DNA of 64,000 nt from Halospina sp040196175 (GTDB taxonomy: Bacteria; Pseudomonadota; Gammaproteobacteria; Pseudomonadales; Oleiphilaceae): assembly GCF_040196175.1 (NCBI RefSeq), contig NZ_JBEFNF010000004.1, forward strand, positions 1-64,000, in the 5' to 3' direction. The translations under genes were made by a program, and so were the position numbers. Positions within the stretch are counted from its first letter, which is position 1. Every line of letters begins with the position of its first letter. Of the stretch, positions 34,080 to 42,857 are shown one piece after another. The notes under the pieces were generated by a model, which made no database searches, was not told the DNA's origin, and saw only the letters and a list, made by a program, of their open reading frames with translations.

Positions 34080-35471
34080 TTAACCGCTACCCTGTGCCTT
34101 GAAGCGCTCAATCGCCTGTTTGCGGCTCTCCTTGAGGTCCACGATGGGGGCGGGGTAAGTCGGCACCGCCCCATAGGGGTTGAACAGCTTCTTGCTCTCC
34201 AGGTGGGCGATTTCCGGCACCCAATGCCGGATGAAACCGCCCTGCGGATCAAAGCGCTCGCTCTGGGTTACCGGGTTGAAGATGCGGAAGTAGGGGGCTG
34301 CATCCGTGCCGGTTGAAGCGCTCCACTGCCAGCCGCCGTTGTTCGAGGGCAGGTAGCCGTCCACCAGCTGGCGCATGAAGTACTGCTCACCCAGCCGCCA
34401 GTCCACGAAAAGGTTCTTGGTCAGGAACATGGCGGTGACCATGCGCAGGCGGTTATGCATCCATCCCGTGGTGTTCAGCTGGCGCATGGCGGCGTCCACC
34501 AGCGGGATACCGGTATGGCCGGCTTTCCAGGCCTCAAAACGCTCATCCGCAGGCTCCCAGGGCAGTGCCTCGGTTTCCGTTTTGAAGGCCTGATGGCGCG
34601 AAAGGCGCGGGAAATGGTAGAGCAGCTGGATGTAGAAATCCCGCCAGGCGATCTCATTGAGCCAGGTTCGCCCAGCGGTTGCGGGCGAGGGGTCTCCCGT
34701 ACGTTGTTGCACCGCTATCAGACACTGGCGTGGGGATAGAATACCCAGTGCCAGATAGGGAGAGATCATGCTGGTCGCTGGGTTGGCGGGGTAGTCCCGC
34801 TGGTTGGCGTATTCGCGGAGGCGCTGGTCAATGAAACCATCCAGAGCCCTGTGCGCGGCGCTTTCGCCGCCGTCCAGCCAATCCACCCTGGCGCTGCGCC
34901 ATTCAGAGAGCTCGGGGATTACCGGCGGTGTCACCGGTTTACCCCTCGGGCCCGGTGCCGGGTGCAGCTGTGGCGGATGGCTTTCGACCCACCGCCACCA
35001 CTGGCGCGAATAGGGGGTGAAGACGGTGTAGGGGGTACCGTTGCCGGTTTTCAGCTGATCCACCGGTACCACCGTCTGGTCACGGTAGATATTGAGTGTG
35101 ATGCCTTCATTATTCAGCACACGGGTCAGCCGATGATCTCGTGAGCGCTCATTGACGGCGTATTCTTCGCCGGCGTGGATCCGTGTGATGCCGCGTTCCC
35201 GGCACAGGGCCAGCAGTGCTGCGTCGGTGTCCGCGAACTGGTCAATGGTGCGGATATGCAGGGCAATCCCGAGCTCCGCCAGATCCTGCCCAATCTGCTC
35301 CAGGCTGCGCAGCACAAGCTCTGTGCGGTTGGGCGACCAATCATGCTCGGCCCACTGCTTCGGGGCGGCCAGGAAGCATGCTTCCAACGGGCTATCGCCG
35401 GAGCAGGCTGCGGTTACCGCCGGGTTGTCGCCTAGGCGTAAGTCATTGCGGAACCAGATGAGTTCGGTCAC
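34080..35471 (-). CDS. phrB: Deoxyribodipyrimidine photo-lyase (CPD class I)
   Basis: The 463-residue flavoprotein repairs cyclobutane pyrimidine dimers using light. It has the antenna-binding Rossmann domain (LIWFRNDLRLGDNPA) and the FAD domain with WHMHNR-like TGWMHNRLRM and WQWSASTGTDAAPYFRIFNP. GTG 35471 is chosen: GGAG sits 5 bases ahead and the protein then begins at the conserved first strand; the open frame from 35519 adds 16 spurious residues. The gene converges on moeB with a 13-base gap. Confidence 0.93.
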   Translation of the reverse strand: MTELIWFRNDLRLGDNPAVTAACSGDSPLEACFLAAPKQWAEHDWSPNRTELVLRSLEQIGQDLAELGIALHIRTIDQFADTDAALLALCRERGITRIHAGEEYAVNERSRDHRLTRVLNNEGITLNIYRDQTVVPVDQLKTGNGTPYTVFTPYSRQWWRWVESHPPQLHPAPGPRGKPVTPPVIPELSEWRSARVDWLDGGESAAHRALDGFIDQRLREYANQRDYPANPATSMISPYLALGILSPRQCLIAVQQRTGDPSPATAGRTWLNEIAWRDFYIQLLYHFPRLSRHQAFKTETEALPWEPADERFEAWKAGHTGIPLVDAAMRQLNTTGWMHNRLRMVTAMFLTKNLFVDWRLGEQYFMRQLVDGYLPSNNGGWQWSASTGTDAAPYFRIFNPVTQSERFDPQGGFIRHWVPEIAHLESKKLFNPYGAVPTYPAPIVDLKESRKQAIERFKAQGSG

Positions 35472-35528
35472 GGTCACTCCGGGTCTAAGTCTATGGTACT
35501 GGGTTGTTCGCTGAAACAAGCGCTTTGG

Positions 35529-35536
35529 ATTATAGT
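35529..35536. promoter_or_regulatory. Overlapping divergent -10 boxes between phrB and rimB
   Basis: TATAAT on the minus strand (35529-35534) and TATAGT on the plus strand (35531-35536) share bases in the 188-base divergent region. Neither has a good -35, so only the -10 assignment is offered. Confidence 0.35.
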
Positions 35537-35659
35537 GACACGCAATCCGTTTTCAGGAATCCCTATGGTGCCACCCCGAACAACAGATGACACTGCCACC
35601 TCTGTGATTGCCTGGGGTGCGCTGATGCCAGTCTCCATTCAACAGGATCAGGACAAACA

Positions 35660-36118
35660 ATGACGGACATGGCACAGACACATGACCTACAATGGGTAGG
35701 CTGGCGAGAGTGGGTGATGATGCCGGATCTTGGCATACCGCGCCTGCGGGCCAAGGTCGACACCGGGGCAAGAACCTCCTGCCTGCATACCTTTGATCTG
35801 GAGGCCTACGAGCATGCGGGTGAGCGCCGTGTGCAGTTCTGCGTGCACCCCAGTCGCCGCAATCTGAACCGGGTGATCCGTTGTGACACCCCATTGTTGG
35901 ACGAGCGTGTCGTGACCGATTCCGGGGGGCACCGGGAAATGCGCTATGTCATCCTGACGCCCATGCGCATGGGGCCCTGGTGCTGGCCTGTCGAGATGAC
36001 GCTCACCAATCGCGATACAATGCGTTTTCGAATGCTGATCGGCCGTACAGCCATGAAAGAGCGTCTGTGTGTGGACCCTTCCGCCTCTTTCCTGGCCGGT
36101 AAACCGCATGAGGAGTAA
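35660..36118 (+). CDS. rimB: RimB-like retropepsin-fold protease
   Basis: The 152-residue protein belongs to the family formerly called ATP-dependent zinc protease (COG4067 type). It has KVDTGARTSCLH, an Asp-Thr-Gly aspartic protease motif, and ends in the LIGRTAM motif. In Pseudomonas the related RimB acts with RimK, and a role in trimming glutamate tails has been proposed. ATG 35660 follows AGGA at good spacing. It lies 3 bases before rimK. Substrate here is inferred from context. Confidence 0.82.
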   Translation: MTDMAQTHDLQWVGWREWVMMPDLGIPRLRAKVDTGARTSCLHTFDLEAYEHAGERRVQFCVHPSRRNLNRVIRCDTPLLDERVVTDSGGHREMRYVILTPMRMGPWCWPVEMTLTNRDTMRFRMLIGRTAMKERLCVDPSASFLAGKPHEE

Positions 36119-36121
36119 TCA

Positions 36122-37030
36122 ATGAGAATTGCCATCATGTCGCGCAATAAGCGTCTCTATTCCACCCGCCGCCTGGTGGAAGAGGCCAAGAAACGCGATC
36201 ACGAGGTGCAGGTGCTGGACTTTCTGCACTGTTATATGAACATTACGCCGGCCAGCCCAACCATGCACTATCGGGGTGAAAAACTGCCGGAGTTTGATGT
36301 GGTGATTCCCCGGATTGGCGCCTCGGTAACCTTCTACGGGGCCGCGGTGCTGCGCCAGTTCGAGATGATGGGCGTATTTCCGGCGAACGAGTCAGTGGCC
36401 ATCACTCGCTCCCGGGATAAGCTGCGCTCGCTTCAGCTGCTGGGGCGCAAGGGGCTGGGCATGCCGATCACAGGCTTTGCCAGCAAGCCGGACGATGTAC
36501 CTGACCTGATTCGGATGGTCGGCGGTACCCCCGTGGTCATCAAACTTCTGGAGGGCACCCAGGGCATTGGTGTAGTGCTGGCGGAAACGCGCAAGGCGGC
36601 AGAGAGCGTGATCGAGGCCTTCATGGGTCTGAAGGCGGATATCCTGGTGCAGGAATACATCAAGGAGTCGGCGGGCGCGGACATCCGCTGTTTCGTCCTC
36701 GGAGACAAAGTGATTGCGGCCATGAAACGCCAGGCAAATGAGGGGGAGTTCCGTTCCAACCTGCATCGCGGTGGCCAGGCATCTCTGGTGCGCATTACGC
36801 CTACCGAGCGTAAGACGGCGGTGATGGCAGCCAAGGCCATGGGTCTGAATGTGGCCGGTGTGGACCTGCTGCGCTCCAGCCGCGGGCCCCTGATCATGGA
36901 GGTCAACTCCTCGCCGGGGCTGCAGGGCATTGAAGCGGCCACCAATAAAAACGTGGCAGGCATGATCATCGACTTCATCGAGAAGCGGGCTCGCCCCTGG
37001 CGCACCGCCACCAAAGGGGCGAGGGGCTGA
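36122..37030 (+). CDS. rimK: Ribosomal protein S6--L-glutamate ligase
   Basis: The 302-residue ATP-grasp ligase adds glutamate residues to the C-terminus of ribosomal protein S6. It begins MRIAIMSRNKRLYSTRRLVE, has the ATP-binding loop LLEGTQGIGV and the metal-binding end GPLIMEVNSSPGL. Length matches E. coli RimK (300). It sits between the RimB-like protease and an M14-type deacylase with gaps of 2-3 bases, so the three should be made together. Confidence 0.93.
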   Translation: MRIAIMSRNKRLYSTRRLVEEAKKRDHEVQVLDFLHCYMNITPASPTMHYRGEKLPEFDVVIPRIGASVTFYGAAVLRQFEMMGVFPANESVAITRSRDKLRSLQLLGRKGLGMPITGFASKPDDVPDLIRMVGGTPVVIKLLEGTQGIGVVLAETRKAAESVIEAFMGLKADILVQEYIKESAGADIRCFVLGDKVIAAMKRQANEGEFRSNLHRGGQASLVRITPTERKTAVMAAKAMGLNVAGVDLLRSSRGPLIMEVNSSPGLQGIEAATNKNVAGMIIDFIEKRARPWRTATKGARG

Positions 37031-37032
37031 GC

Positions 37033-38124
37033 ATGGCGAAACGCGCGGCTTTCCGTCTGGGCGGTGAACGGATTCCCGCAGGGGAGCGCCTTCAGGTAGA
37101 GGTGCCTATAGGGCGTCTCTACACCCAGACCCCGTTGCATATTCCGGTTGAGGTCATCCATGGACGGCGCCCCGGGCCTACGCTTCTGGTCTGCGGCGCC
37201 ATTCACGGTGATGAAATTAATGGCGTGGAGATTGCCCGCCGTCTGCTGCGCACCACCAGTCTCAAACGTCTGCGCGGCACGCTGCTGGTGGTGCCCATCG
37301 TCAACGTCTTCGGTTTCCTGCACCAGTCGCGCTATATGCCGGACCGCCGGGATCTCAATCGTTGCTTTCCGGGCAGCGAGAAAGGCTCTCTGGCCGGGCG
37401 TATCGCCTATCTGTTCCGGACCCAGGTTCTTGATCTCGCAACCCATGTGATTGATCTCCATACCGGGGCCAGTCACCGTTTTAATCTGCCCCAGATCCGG
37501 GCGGAGTTGCGTAATCCGGTGACGGCGGATATGGCGGAAACCTTCGCCGCACCCATCGTGATCAACGCGTCTCTGAGAGACGGCAGCCTGCGGGCCTGCG
37601 CTGATTCTGCCGACGTTCCGGTGATCACCTATGAAGCAGGCGAGGCACTACGGTTCGATGAAGTGGCTATCAACACGGGTGTGCGCGGTATTCTGCGTGT
37701 CATGCGCATGCTGGAGATGCTGCCCAGTCGGCGGCGGGGCCGGCACCGTCCTGCCAAGCGCTCCGAGGTAGCCTCAAACTCCACTTGGATGCGGGCCGAG
37801 ACCGACGGCATCATGCGTCCTATTGCGGGGATTGGTCATCGGGTGAGGGAAGGTCAGCGCCTGGCGGTTGTCGCCGATCCCTTCGGGCGACTGGAGTCGT
37901 CCGTTACCAGTAGCGTTAATGGCATCATCATTGGCATGAACAATCTGCCCATGGTCAACGAGGGTGAAGCCCTCTACCACGTGGCGGTGTTCGATGAGCT
38001 TGATGAGGCCATGAAGACCATGGACGCTTTCCGGGACCGCTATAAGCCGCTTCAGGGCGAGGAGCCCATGGCGGACCATCCCTGGGATAATGATCTGGGC
38101 CAGGAAAGCAACAACAGCGATTAA
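37033..38124 (+). CDS. Succinylglutamate desuccinylase/aspartoacylase-family (M14) zinc hydrolase
   Basis: The 363-residue enzyme has zinc ligands His58 and Glu61 (GAIHGDEINGVE) and His143 (DLHTG), with a catalytic Glu at about 201-204 (ITYEAGEAL). A lipoyl-like beta barrel follows at about 265-335. No other arginine-succinylation gene is near, so AstE function is unlikely. In the rimB-rimK-M14 setting, removal of C-terminal or isopeptide glutamate is an attractive but unproven role. The tail after 335 is acidic and polar. Confidence 0.8.
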   Translation: MAKRAAFRLGGERIPAGERLQVEVPIGRLYTQTPLHIPVEVIHGRRPGPTLLVCGAIHGDEINGVEIARRLLRTTSLKRLRGTLLVVPIVNVFGFLHQSRYMPDRRDLNRCFPGSEKGSLAGRIAYLFRTQVLDLATHVIDLHTGASHRFNLPQIRAELRNPVTADMAETFAAPIVINASLRDGSLRACADSADVPVITYEAGEALRFDEVAINTGVRGILRVMRMLEMLPSRRRGRHRPAKRSEVASNSTWMRAETDGIMRPIAGIGHRVREGQRLAVVADPFGRLESSVTSSVNGIIIGMNNLPMVNEGEALYHVAVFDELDEAMKTMDAFRDRYKPLQGEEPMADHPWDNDLGQESNNSD

Positions 38125-38204
38125 TAAGTGTCGGCTTAGAATGGCATGTTGGTGCTTTCTACAACCTTTCAAGCGTAAATTTCTTTAAAAACAAAAAGGT
38201 TCTG

Positions 38205-38260
38205 TTGACTCTTTTTTTAAAGTTAAATAATTTTAACTCGTAATTGATAACGTAGTTAAA
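38205..38260 (+). promoter_or_regulatory. Promoter and AGTTAAA repeats of the AT-rich lipoprotein gene
   Basis: TTGACT (38205-38210) and AATAAT (38226-38231, 15-base spacer) form a possible promoter. AGTTAAA occurs at 38221-38227, inverted at 38232-38238 (perfect 7-base arms, 4-base centre), and direct again at 38254-38260 just before the ribosome site. This looks like a repressor or activator site, or an mRNA hairpin. Confidence 0.4.
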
Positions 38261-38269
38261 AGGATTCGT

Positions 38270-38929
38270 ATGAAAAAGCTTTGTTCAACAGTAATTGTTG
38301 CTCTCCCGTTGGTTCTCTCTGGTTGCGGTACCCTTAATTCCGCTCTTATGGACGAGAAAACTAATAGAGAAATGTTCCACGTAATTGACATCAAAACTGA
38401 TGCAGGTATCGATACAATTACAAGGCCGACAGTGGATGGTATCGGGAAAAACGTAAATGATCTGACTGAGAACTATCCGATCCCACCTCAAGAGGTTCCT
38501 AAAGAACCCGGTAGATTCTCGGTTGAGGACGCGTTTGAAGGAACCAACATGAGCGCACTCGCAAAAATGAGTGGGGGGATGGGTCCAAAAACCGTTGAGT
38601 GCGACGGAGCGGTTTGGACAGGTAAGGCGATCCGTGATGTTGATACTGCAATAACTCAAGTGAACGCTTGCCTCTGGCAATATCGGGAGGGGTATCACCT
38701 TGATTTTTACATGGCGATCAGAGAACAGGATGTAAATTTCATTCAGTCAATGGTCGCGAGCGGTGTCGAGGCTACTTTGGGTACCCCGGAAGAGTGGGCA
38801 AACCAAATTGTTCTTGATACCACTGAAGCAATCGCCAACGAAGTCGAAGGGGCCGAAATGGCTCATGTCCAGGGTAGGCCTGAGCTGGATAAAGAGGTTC
38901 CTTGGATCTCCCAACAGTTAAATCGTTGA
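38270..38929 (+). CDS. Orphan lipoprotein in an AT-rich islet
   Basis: The 219-residue precursor has a typical signal peptide and lipobox LSGC. The mature protein contains a paired-Cys segment (VECDGAVW...NACLW) and no domain I recognise. Base and codon use are far richer in A and T than every neighbour, including the leader, so recent acquisition or unusual selection is likely. AAGGA at 38259-38263 precedes ATG 38270. A strong terminator follows at once, so it is a one-gene unit between the rim cluster and the PhoH gene. Confidence 0.7.
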   Translation: MKKLCSTVIVALPLVLSGCGTLNSALMDEKTNREMFHVIDIKTDAGIDTITRPTVDGIGKNVNDLTENYPIPPQEVPKEPGRFSVEDAFEGTNMSALAKMSGGMGPKTVECDGAVWTGKAIRDVDTAITQVNACLWQYREGYHLDFYMAIREQDVNFIQSMVASGVEATLGTPEEWANQIVLDTTEAIANEVEGAEMAHVQGRPELDKEVPWISQQLNR

Positions 38930-38950
38930 CGTAATCTTGTCGTGTTTTGA

Positions 38951-38982
38951 AGGGCGATCCATTTGGGTCGCCCTTTTTCTTT
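38951..38982 (+). terminator. Intrinsic terminator of the AT-rich lipoprotein gene
   Basis: Arms 38951-38960 and 38965-38974 pair over 10 positions (one G-U) around an ATTT loop, followed by a T-rich run TTTTCTTTT. Confidence 0.9.
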
Positions 38983-38997
38983 TCACCTGGGTTTAGT

Positions 38998-40383
38998 TTA
39001 AAGGTGTTCTTCAGCGTACTCCGCCAGGGGTGAGCGGGGGACGCCCTGAAGGTGGATGTGGCCGCCGTGCTTGAAGCCCTTGAAGCGTTCGGTCATATAG
39101 GTGAGGCCGGAACTCAGGGAGTTGAGGTAGGCCGTGTCGATCTGGGAGAGGTTACCCAGGCACACCACCTTGCTGCCGGTGCCCGCCCGCGTGATGATCG
39201 TCTTGAGTTGGTGCGGCGTCAGGTTCTGACTCTCGTCGATGATAATCAGGCTGTGCTGGAAGCTGCGCCCCCGGATATAGTTCAGTGATTTGAACTGCAT
39301 GGGCACCTTGCTGAGGATGTAGTCAACGCTGCTGGTCATGTTCTCATCATCCTCGTGCAGCGCCTCGAGGTTGTCCACGATGGCGCCCAGCCAGGGTTCC
39401 ATCTTTTCGGATTCGGACCCCGGCAGAAAGCCGATATCCTCATCCAGCCCCTGGGTGCTGCGGGTGGTGATGATGCGTTTGTAGGTCTTGCTCGCCACGG
39501 TTAGCTCAATGGCCGCGGCCAGAGCCAGAATGGTCTTGCCGGAGCCGGCGGAGCCCGTGAGGTTCACCAGATGCACATCCGGATCCATCAGCAGCTCCAG
39601 CGCCAGTCCCTGGTAGACATCGCGCGGTGACAGGCCCCAGACCTGCTGGTGCATGAGGTCATCCTGAAACAGATCCTTCACTACGATCCGCTCTGAATCG
39701 GTCTCTGTAATCCGGCCGATGAACCCCTGTTGGTCCAGGATGAACTCGTTGATCTGGTAAGCCGGCATGGCTTCGTTGCGCGGGATCAGGTGTTCCGTGA
39801 TGCCCGCGCGCTGGACCGTTTCCACTTTCTCGATATCATCCCAGAAAGAGCCCTCGAACTCGTGGTAGCCGGTGGGCAGGTAACGTACGTCGTCCACCAG
39901 CTGGTCGGTCTGGTAGTCCTGTGCTTCCAGGCCGCAGCCACGCGCCTTGAGGCGCATGTTGATGTCCTTGCTCACCAGGATGATGGTTTTTTCGGAGTGC
40001 TGGCGTTGAAGCTGCGCGAGAAGGTTGATGATGCGGTTGTCGGCGAGGTGGTCCGGAAGGCCGTGCTCAGCGTCGTCCTGGGCGCCCATGGCGATGGACA
40101 CTGTGCCAAGGGGTTCCGATTTTTCGCCGCGGCGGATAGGTACGCCATTGTCGATGTCGTGCGGATCGGCATCGCCAATGAGCCGGTCGATTGTTCGGAT
40201 GGCCTGGCGGCAGTCGGCGGCAACGGCCTGTTTGCCGTTTTTCAGCTGGTCCAGCTCTTCAAGCACGGTCATGGGAATGACCACATGGTGCTCTTCGAAG
40301 CTGAGGACGGCGGTCGGGTCGTGGATCAGGACATTGGTGTCAACAACATAGGTTTTGATCTGGGGCTGGTCTTCCCGCGGCAT
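38998..40383 (-). CDS. PIN-PhoH family ATPase (PhoH2 type)
   Basis: The 461-residue protein joins an N-terminal PIN ribonuclease domain (VVDTNVLIHDP, with further acidic residues to about 130) to a C-terminal PhoH ATPase domain with Walker A LTGSAGSGKTILAL and Walker B LIIIDESQNLTPHQ. PIN-PhoH fusions act as RNA helicase/ribonucleases (family knowledge). It heads no obvious toxin-antitoxin pair here; it is downstream of CBS and START genes on the same strand. Confidence 0.88.
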   Translation of the reverse strand: MPREDQPQIKTYVVDTNVLIHDPTAVLSFEEHHVVIPMTVLEELDQLKNGKQAVAADCRQAIRTIDRLIGDADPHDIDNGVPIRRGEKSEPLGTVSIAMGAQDDAEHGLPDHLADNRIINLLAQLQRQHSEKTIILVSKDINMRLKARGCGLEAQDYQTDQLVDDVRYLPTGYHEFEGSFWDDIEKVETVQRAGITEHLIPRNEAMPAYQINEFILDQQGFIGRITETDSERIVVKDLFQDDLMHQQVWGLSPRDVYQGLALELLMDPDVHLVNLTGSAGSGKTILALAAAIELTVASKTYKRIITTRSTQGLDEDIGFLPGSESEKMEPWLGAIVDNLEALHEDDENMTSSVDYILSKVPMQFKSLNYIRGRSFQHSLIIIDESQNLTPHQLKTIITRAGTGSKVVCLGNLSQIDTAYLNSLSSGLTYMTERFKGFKHGGHIHLQGVPRSPLAEYAEEHL

Positions 40384-40416
40384 GGGTTCGGTTACCTCAG
40401 GGCCGGTTGCAGGGCA

Positions 40417-40926
40417 TCAGGTGGAGGTGCCGGATCCGTCGCCATCGAGACAGCGTCGGGTAAGTCCCGGTTCCGCCACCAGTTTGAGCATGTCATAGGT
40501 GGTGATGATGCCGGTGATGGTCTCCCTATCCGTCACGAAGATACGGTGCAGATGCTCGTCCATCATGATGTCGGCGATGGTCTGTACGCTGGTCTCAGCG
40601 TCTACAGACATCACGCTAGGGGTCATGATGTCATGAACCTCCACGGGCGTGCGAGTCATGCCTTCAAGCATCATCTGGCGGATCTGGCGGGCTTGCTGTT
40701 TCTCAGTTTCCGACAGCTCTTTTTCCGGTTCGCCGCTGACCTGGTTCCAGCGGAACTCAGCAATGTCCTTGAGCGTTACAATCCCAATGATGTGTTCATC
40801 ATTATCGCACACGGGACTGCCGGTTATTTCGTTCTCCGTCAGGAACTCAGCCAGCTGCTGCATGGTCCAGTCCTGGGGAACTGCTTTCACGCTGGGCGTC
40901 ATTATCTCGCGCGCAATGACCGTCAT
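40417..40926 (-). CDS. Two-CBS-domain protein
   Basis: The 169-residue protein consists of two CBS domains (about 8-60 and 100-155: ITGSPVCDNDEHIIGIVTLKDI and HRIFVTDRETITGIITTYDML), a unit that binds adenosyl nucleotides. No catalytic part is present. It lies 3 bases after the START-domain gene and 33 bases before PIN-PhoH, so the three may form an operon. Confidence 0.85.
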   Translation of the reverse strand: MTVIAREIMTPSVKAVPQDWTMQQLAEFLTENEITGSPVCDNDEHIIGIVTLKDIAEFRWNQVSGEPEKELSETEKQQARQIRQMMLEGMTRTPVEVHDIMTPSVMSVDAETSVQTIADIMMDEHLHRIFVTDRETITGIITTYDMLKLVAEPGLTRRCLDGDGSGTST

Positions 40927-40929
40927 GAC

Positions 40930-41643
40930 TCAGCCTTCCTCTCCAGTATTGACTCCGGGAACAATGCCGGTGATCCGCCCTTCGTCATCAAACACGAGTT
41001 TATGGCCCTGGTAACGTTCTTTCTGAACAACGTTGTTCAGCGTTTGGAGGGATTCATAGGGGATGTCCGTGGCCAGGCGGTTGACCAGCCAGTTGGGAAG
41101 GGAACCACCGGGCGCCGCGTGCTGGTACCAGACGATGCGGGTATGGCTGTCGTCTTTCCGGAAAAATTCGTAGACGGTGGAGGACTTGGGCATGCGCACA
41201 TAATCGTCTTTCTTTTCGACCATGCCCTCGACTGACTCCATCTCGATGATGATGTGGTCCCGGCTTTCGCCCGTGTGAGCTTTAATGTGGAGTACATAGT
41301 CGCGATCGCTGACCGGCCAGGGCATGTCGTTGATGGAGTAGGTATAGCGGTCACGGAAGGTGCCGCCTGCCAGGTTCTTCGCATGCGCGCACTGGTGGAC
41401 CCATTCCGTGCATGATTTGGGGTTGGCCATGACGGCCATGACTGCTTCCAGGGGGGCATCCAACACCATTTCCGCGCGGAAGGCATCGATGCGCGAGCCC
41501 TTCAGATTACGGGTATGGATCTCAATGCCATCCGAATCAACTGCTTTTTCCCAGTTCTTATCGTTGGTGGGAACTTGAGCGTGGACAATGGTGGTGGCCA
41601 GCACCATGGCAAGTATGAGAACAGCAGTCAGTGCGTATCGCAT
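40930..41643 (-). CDS. Exported START-domain lipid-binding-like protein
   Basis: The 237-residue precursor has a clear signal peptide ending VHA|Q and then a START/SRPBCC-type domain (WEKAVDSDGIEIHTR...FRAEMVLDAPLEAVMAVMAN, later WYQHAAPGGSLPNWLVNRL). Such domains bind hydrophobic ligands. ATG 41643 is chosen because the signal peptide starts there, although its ribosome site is weak; the open frame extends to 41811 inside minE. Ligand unknown. Confidence 0.8.
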   Translation of the reverse strand: MRYALTAVLILAMVLATTIVHAQVPTNDKNWEKAVDSDGIEIHTRNLKGSRIDAFRAEMVLDAPLEAVMAVMANPKSCTEWVHQCAHAKNLAGGTFRDRYTYSINDMPWPVSDRDYVLHIKAHTGESRDHIIIEMESVEGMVEKKDDYVRMPKSSTVYEFFRKDDSHTRIVWYQHAAPGGSLPNWLVNRLATDIPYESLQTLNNVVQKERYQGHKLVFDDEGRITGIVPGVNTGEEG

Positions 41644-41685
41644 CAGCACATCCGGGCAGCGGGAAGAGAGCTTGACGGTAACAGG

Positions 41686-41733
41686 GCTGGCGGGCCGGTT
41701 CTGTCGATTTCTCCGCAGCATGAACCGGCCAGC
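41686..41733. other. Stem-loop between minE and the START gene
   Basis: Arms 41686-41701 and 41722-41733 pair over 12 positions with a 4-base bulge around a 20-base loop. No T run follows, so it may mark an mRNA processing or stability element at the end of the min operon. Confidence 0.4.
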
Positions 41734-41746
41734 GCCCAGCAGGTCT

Positions 41747-42013
41747 TTACTGGGGGTTAGTGATCTCCTCGGGAAGAGTAACGTTGAGTTCCAGCACTGA
41801 ACAGCTGTCATTGCGGTCCAACTGGACCTGGACCTGGTCGTCGCGGATGGCCACGTAGCGCCGGATCACTTCCAGAAGCTCCTGCTGGAGCTCAGGCAGG
41901 TAATCAGGCTGTTCACGGGTGTTGCGCTCGTGCGCGACGATGATCTGCAGCCGTTCCTTGGCGATGGACGCGGACGACTTTTTCTTGGTTTTAAAATAGT
42001 CAAAGAAACTCAT
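41747..42013 (-). CDS. minE: Cell-division topological factor MinE
   Basis: The 88-residue protein begins MSFFDYFKTKKKSSASIAKERLQ, the membrane-target and MinD-contact region, followed by the dimerising topological-specificity domain. It drives MinCD oscillation to place the septum at midcell. It starts one base after the minD stop. Confidence 0.96.
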   Translation of the reverse strand: MSFFDYFKTKKKSSASIAKERLQIIVAHERNTREQPDYLPELQQELLEVIRRYVAIRDDQVQVQLDRNDSCSVLELNVTLPEEITNPQ

Positions 42014-42014
42014 A

Positions 42015-42824
42015 TCAGCCTCCGAACATGCGCTTGAGGAAGCCTTTCTTCTGCCCGTCTAGAAACCGCAGGGGGCGTTCCTCGCCCAGCAGTCGAGCCA
42101 CTGCGTCCGCGTAGGCACAACCGGCCTCGCTCTCGTCTTCCAGAATCACCGGTGCCCCCTGGTTGGAGGCGTTGAGGACTGCTTGGGATTCCGGGATGAC
42201 ACCCAGAAGGGAGATGCTCAGGATATCGTTGACGTCCTCAATGGAAAGCATTTCACCCCTTTCAACCCGCTCATGGTTGTAGCGTGTAAGCAGCAGGTGT
42301 TCCTTTACCGGCTCCATGCCCTGTTCCGCACGCCGGGACTTGCTCTGGAGAATCCCCAGAATGCGATCCGAATCGCGTACCGAGGAAACCTCGGGGTTGG
42401 TGACCACAATGGCTTCGTCCGCGTGGTAGAGCGCCATCAGGGCCCCATGTTCAATGCCCGCCGGCGAATCACAGACGAGATAGTCGAAGGTTTCGCTCAT
42501 TTCGTCGAGAACCTTCTGCACCCCTTCGGCGGTGAGTGCCTCTTTGTCCCGCGTCTGGGAGGCCGGGAGGATAAACAGGTTCTCGACCCGCTTGTCGCGG
42601 ACGAGTGCCTGGTTGATGGAAGCCTCGCCCTGAATGACATTGACGAAGTCGTAGACCACACGACGCTCGCAGTTCATGATGAGGTCGAGATTGCGCAGGC
42701 CCACATCGAAGTCGATAACGGCCGTGTTGTAGCCGCGCTGAGCAAGGCCGGTGCTGATGGAGGCGCTGGTGGTGGTCTTGCCCACCCCGCCCTTGCCGGA
42801 TGTCACTACTATGATTCGTGCCAA
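42015..42824 (-). CDS. minD: Septum-site determining ATPase MinD
   Basis: The 269-residue deviant Walker ATPase has SGKGGVGKTTTSA with the signature lysine and a C-terminal amphipathic helix (FLKRMFGG) for membrane binding. It recruits MinC and is released by MinE. It lies second in a minC-minD-minE operon. Confidence 0.97.
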   Translation of the reverse strand: MARIIVVTSGKGGVGKTTTSASISTGLAQRGYNTAVIDFDVGLRNLDLIMNCERRVVYDFVNVIQGEASINQALVRDKRVENLFILPASQTRDKEALTAEGVQKVLDEMSETFDYLVCDSPAGIEHGALMALYHADEAIVVTNPEVSSVRDSDRILGILQSKSRRAEQGMEPVKEHLLLTRYNHERVERGEMLSIEDVNDILSISLLGVIPESQAVLNASNQGAPVILEDESEAGCAYADAVARLLGEERPLRFLDGQKKGFLKRMFGG

Positions 42825-42857
42825 GGTTGTTGTCCTGTTTGCTGTTCTGTCGTTCCG

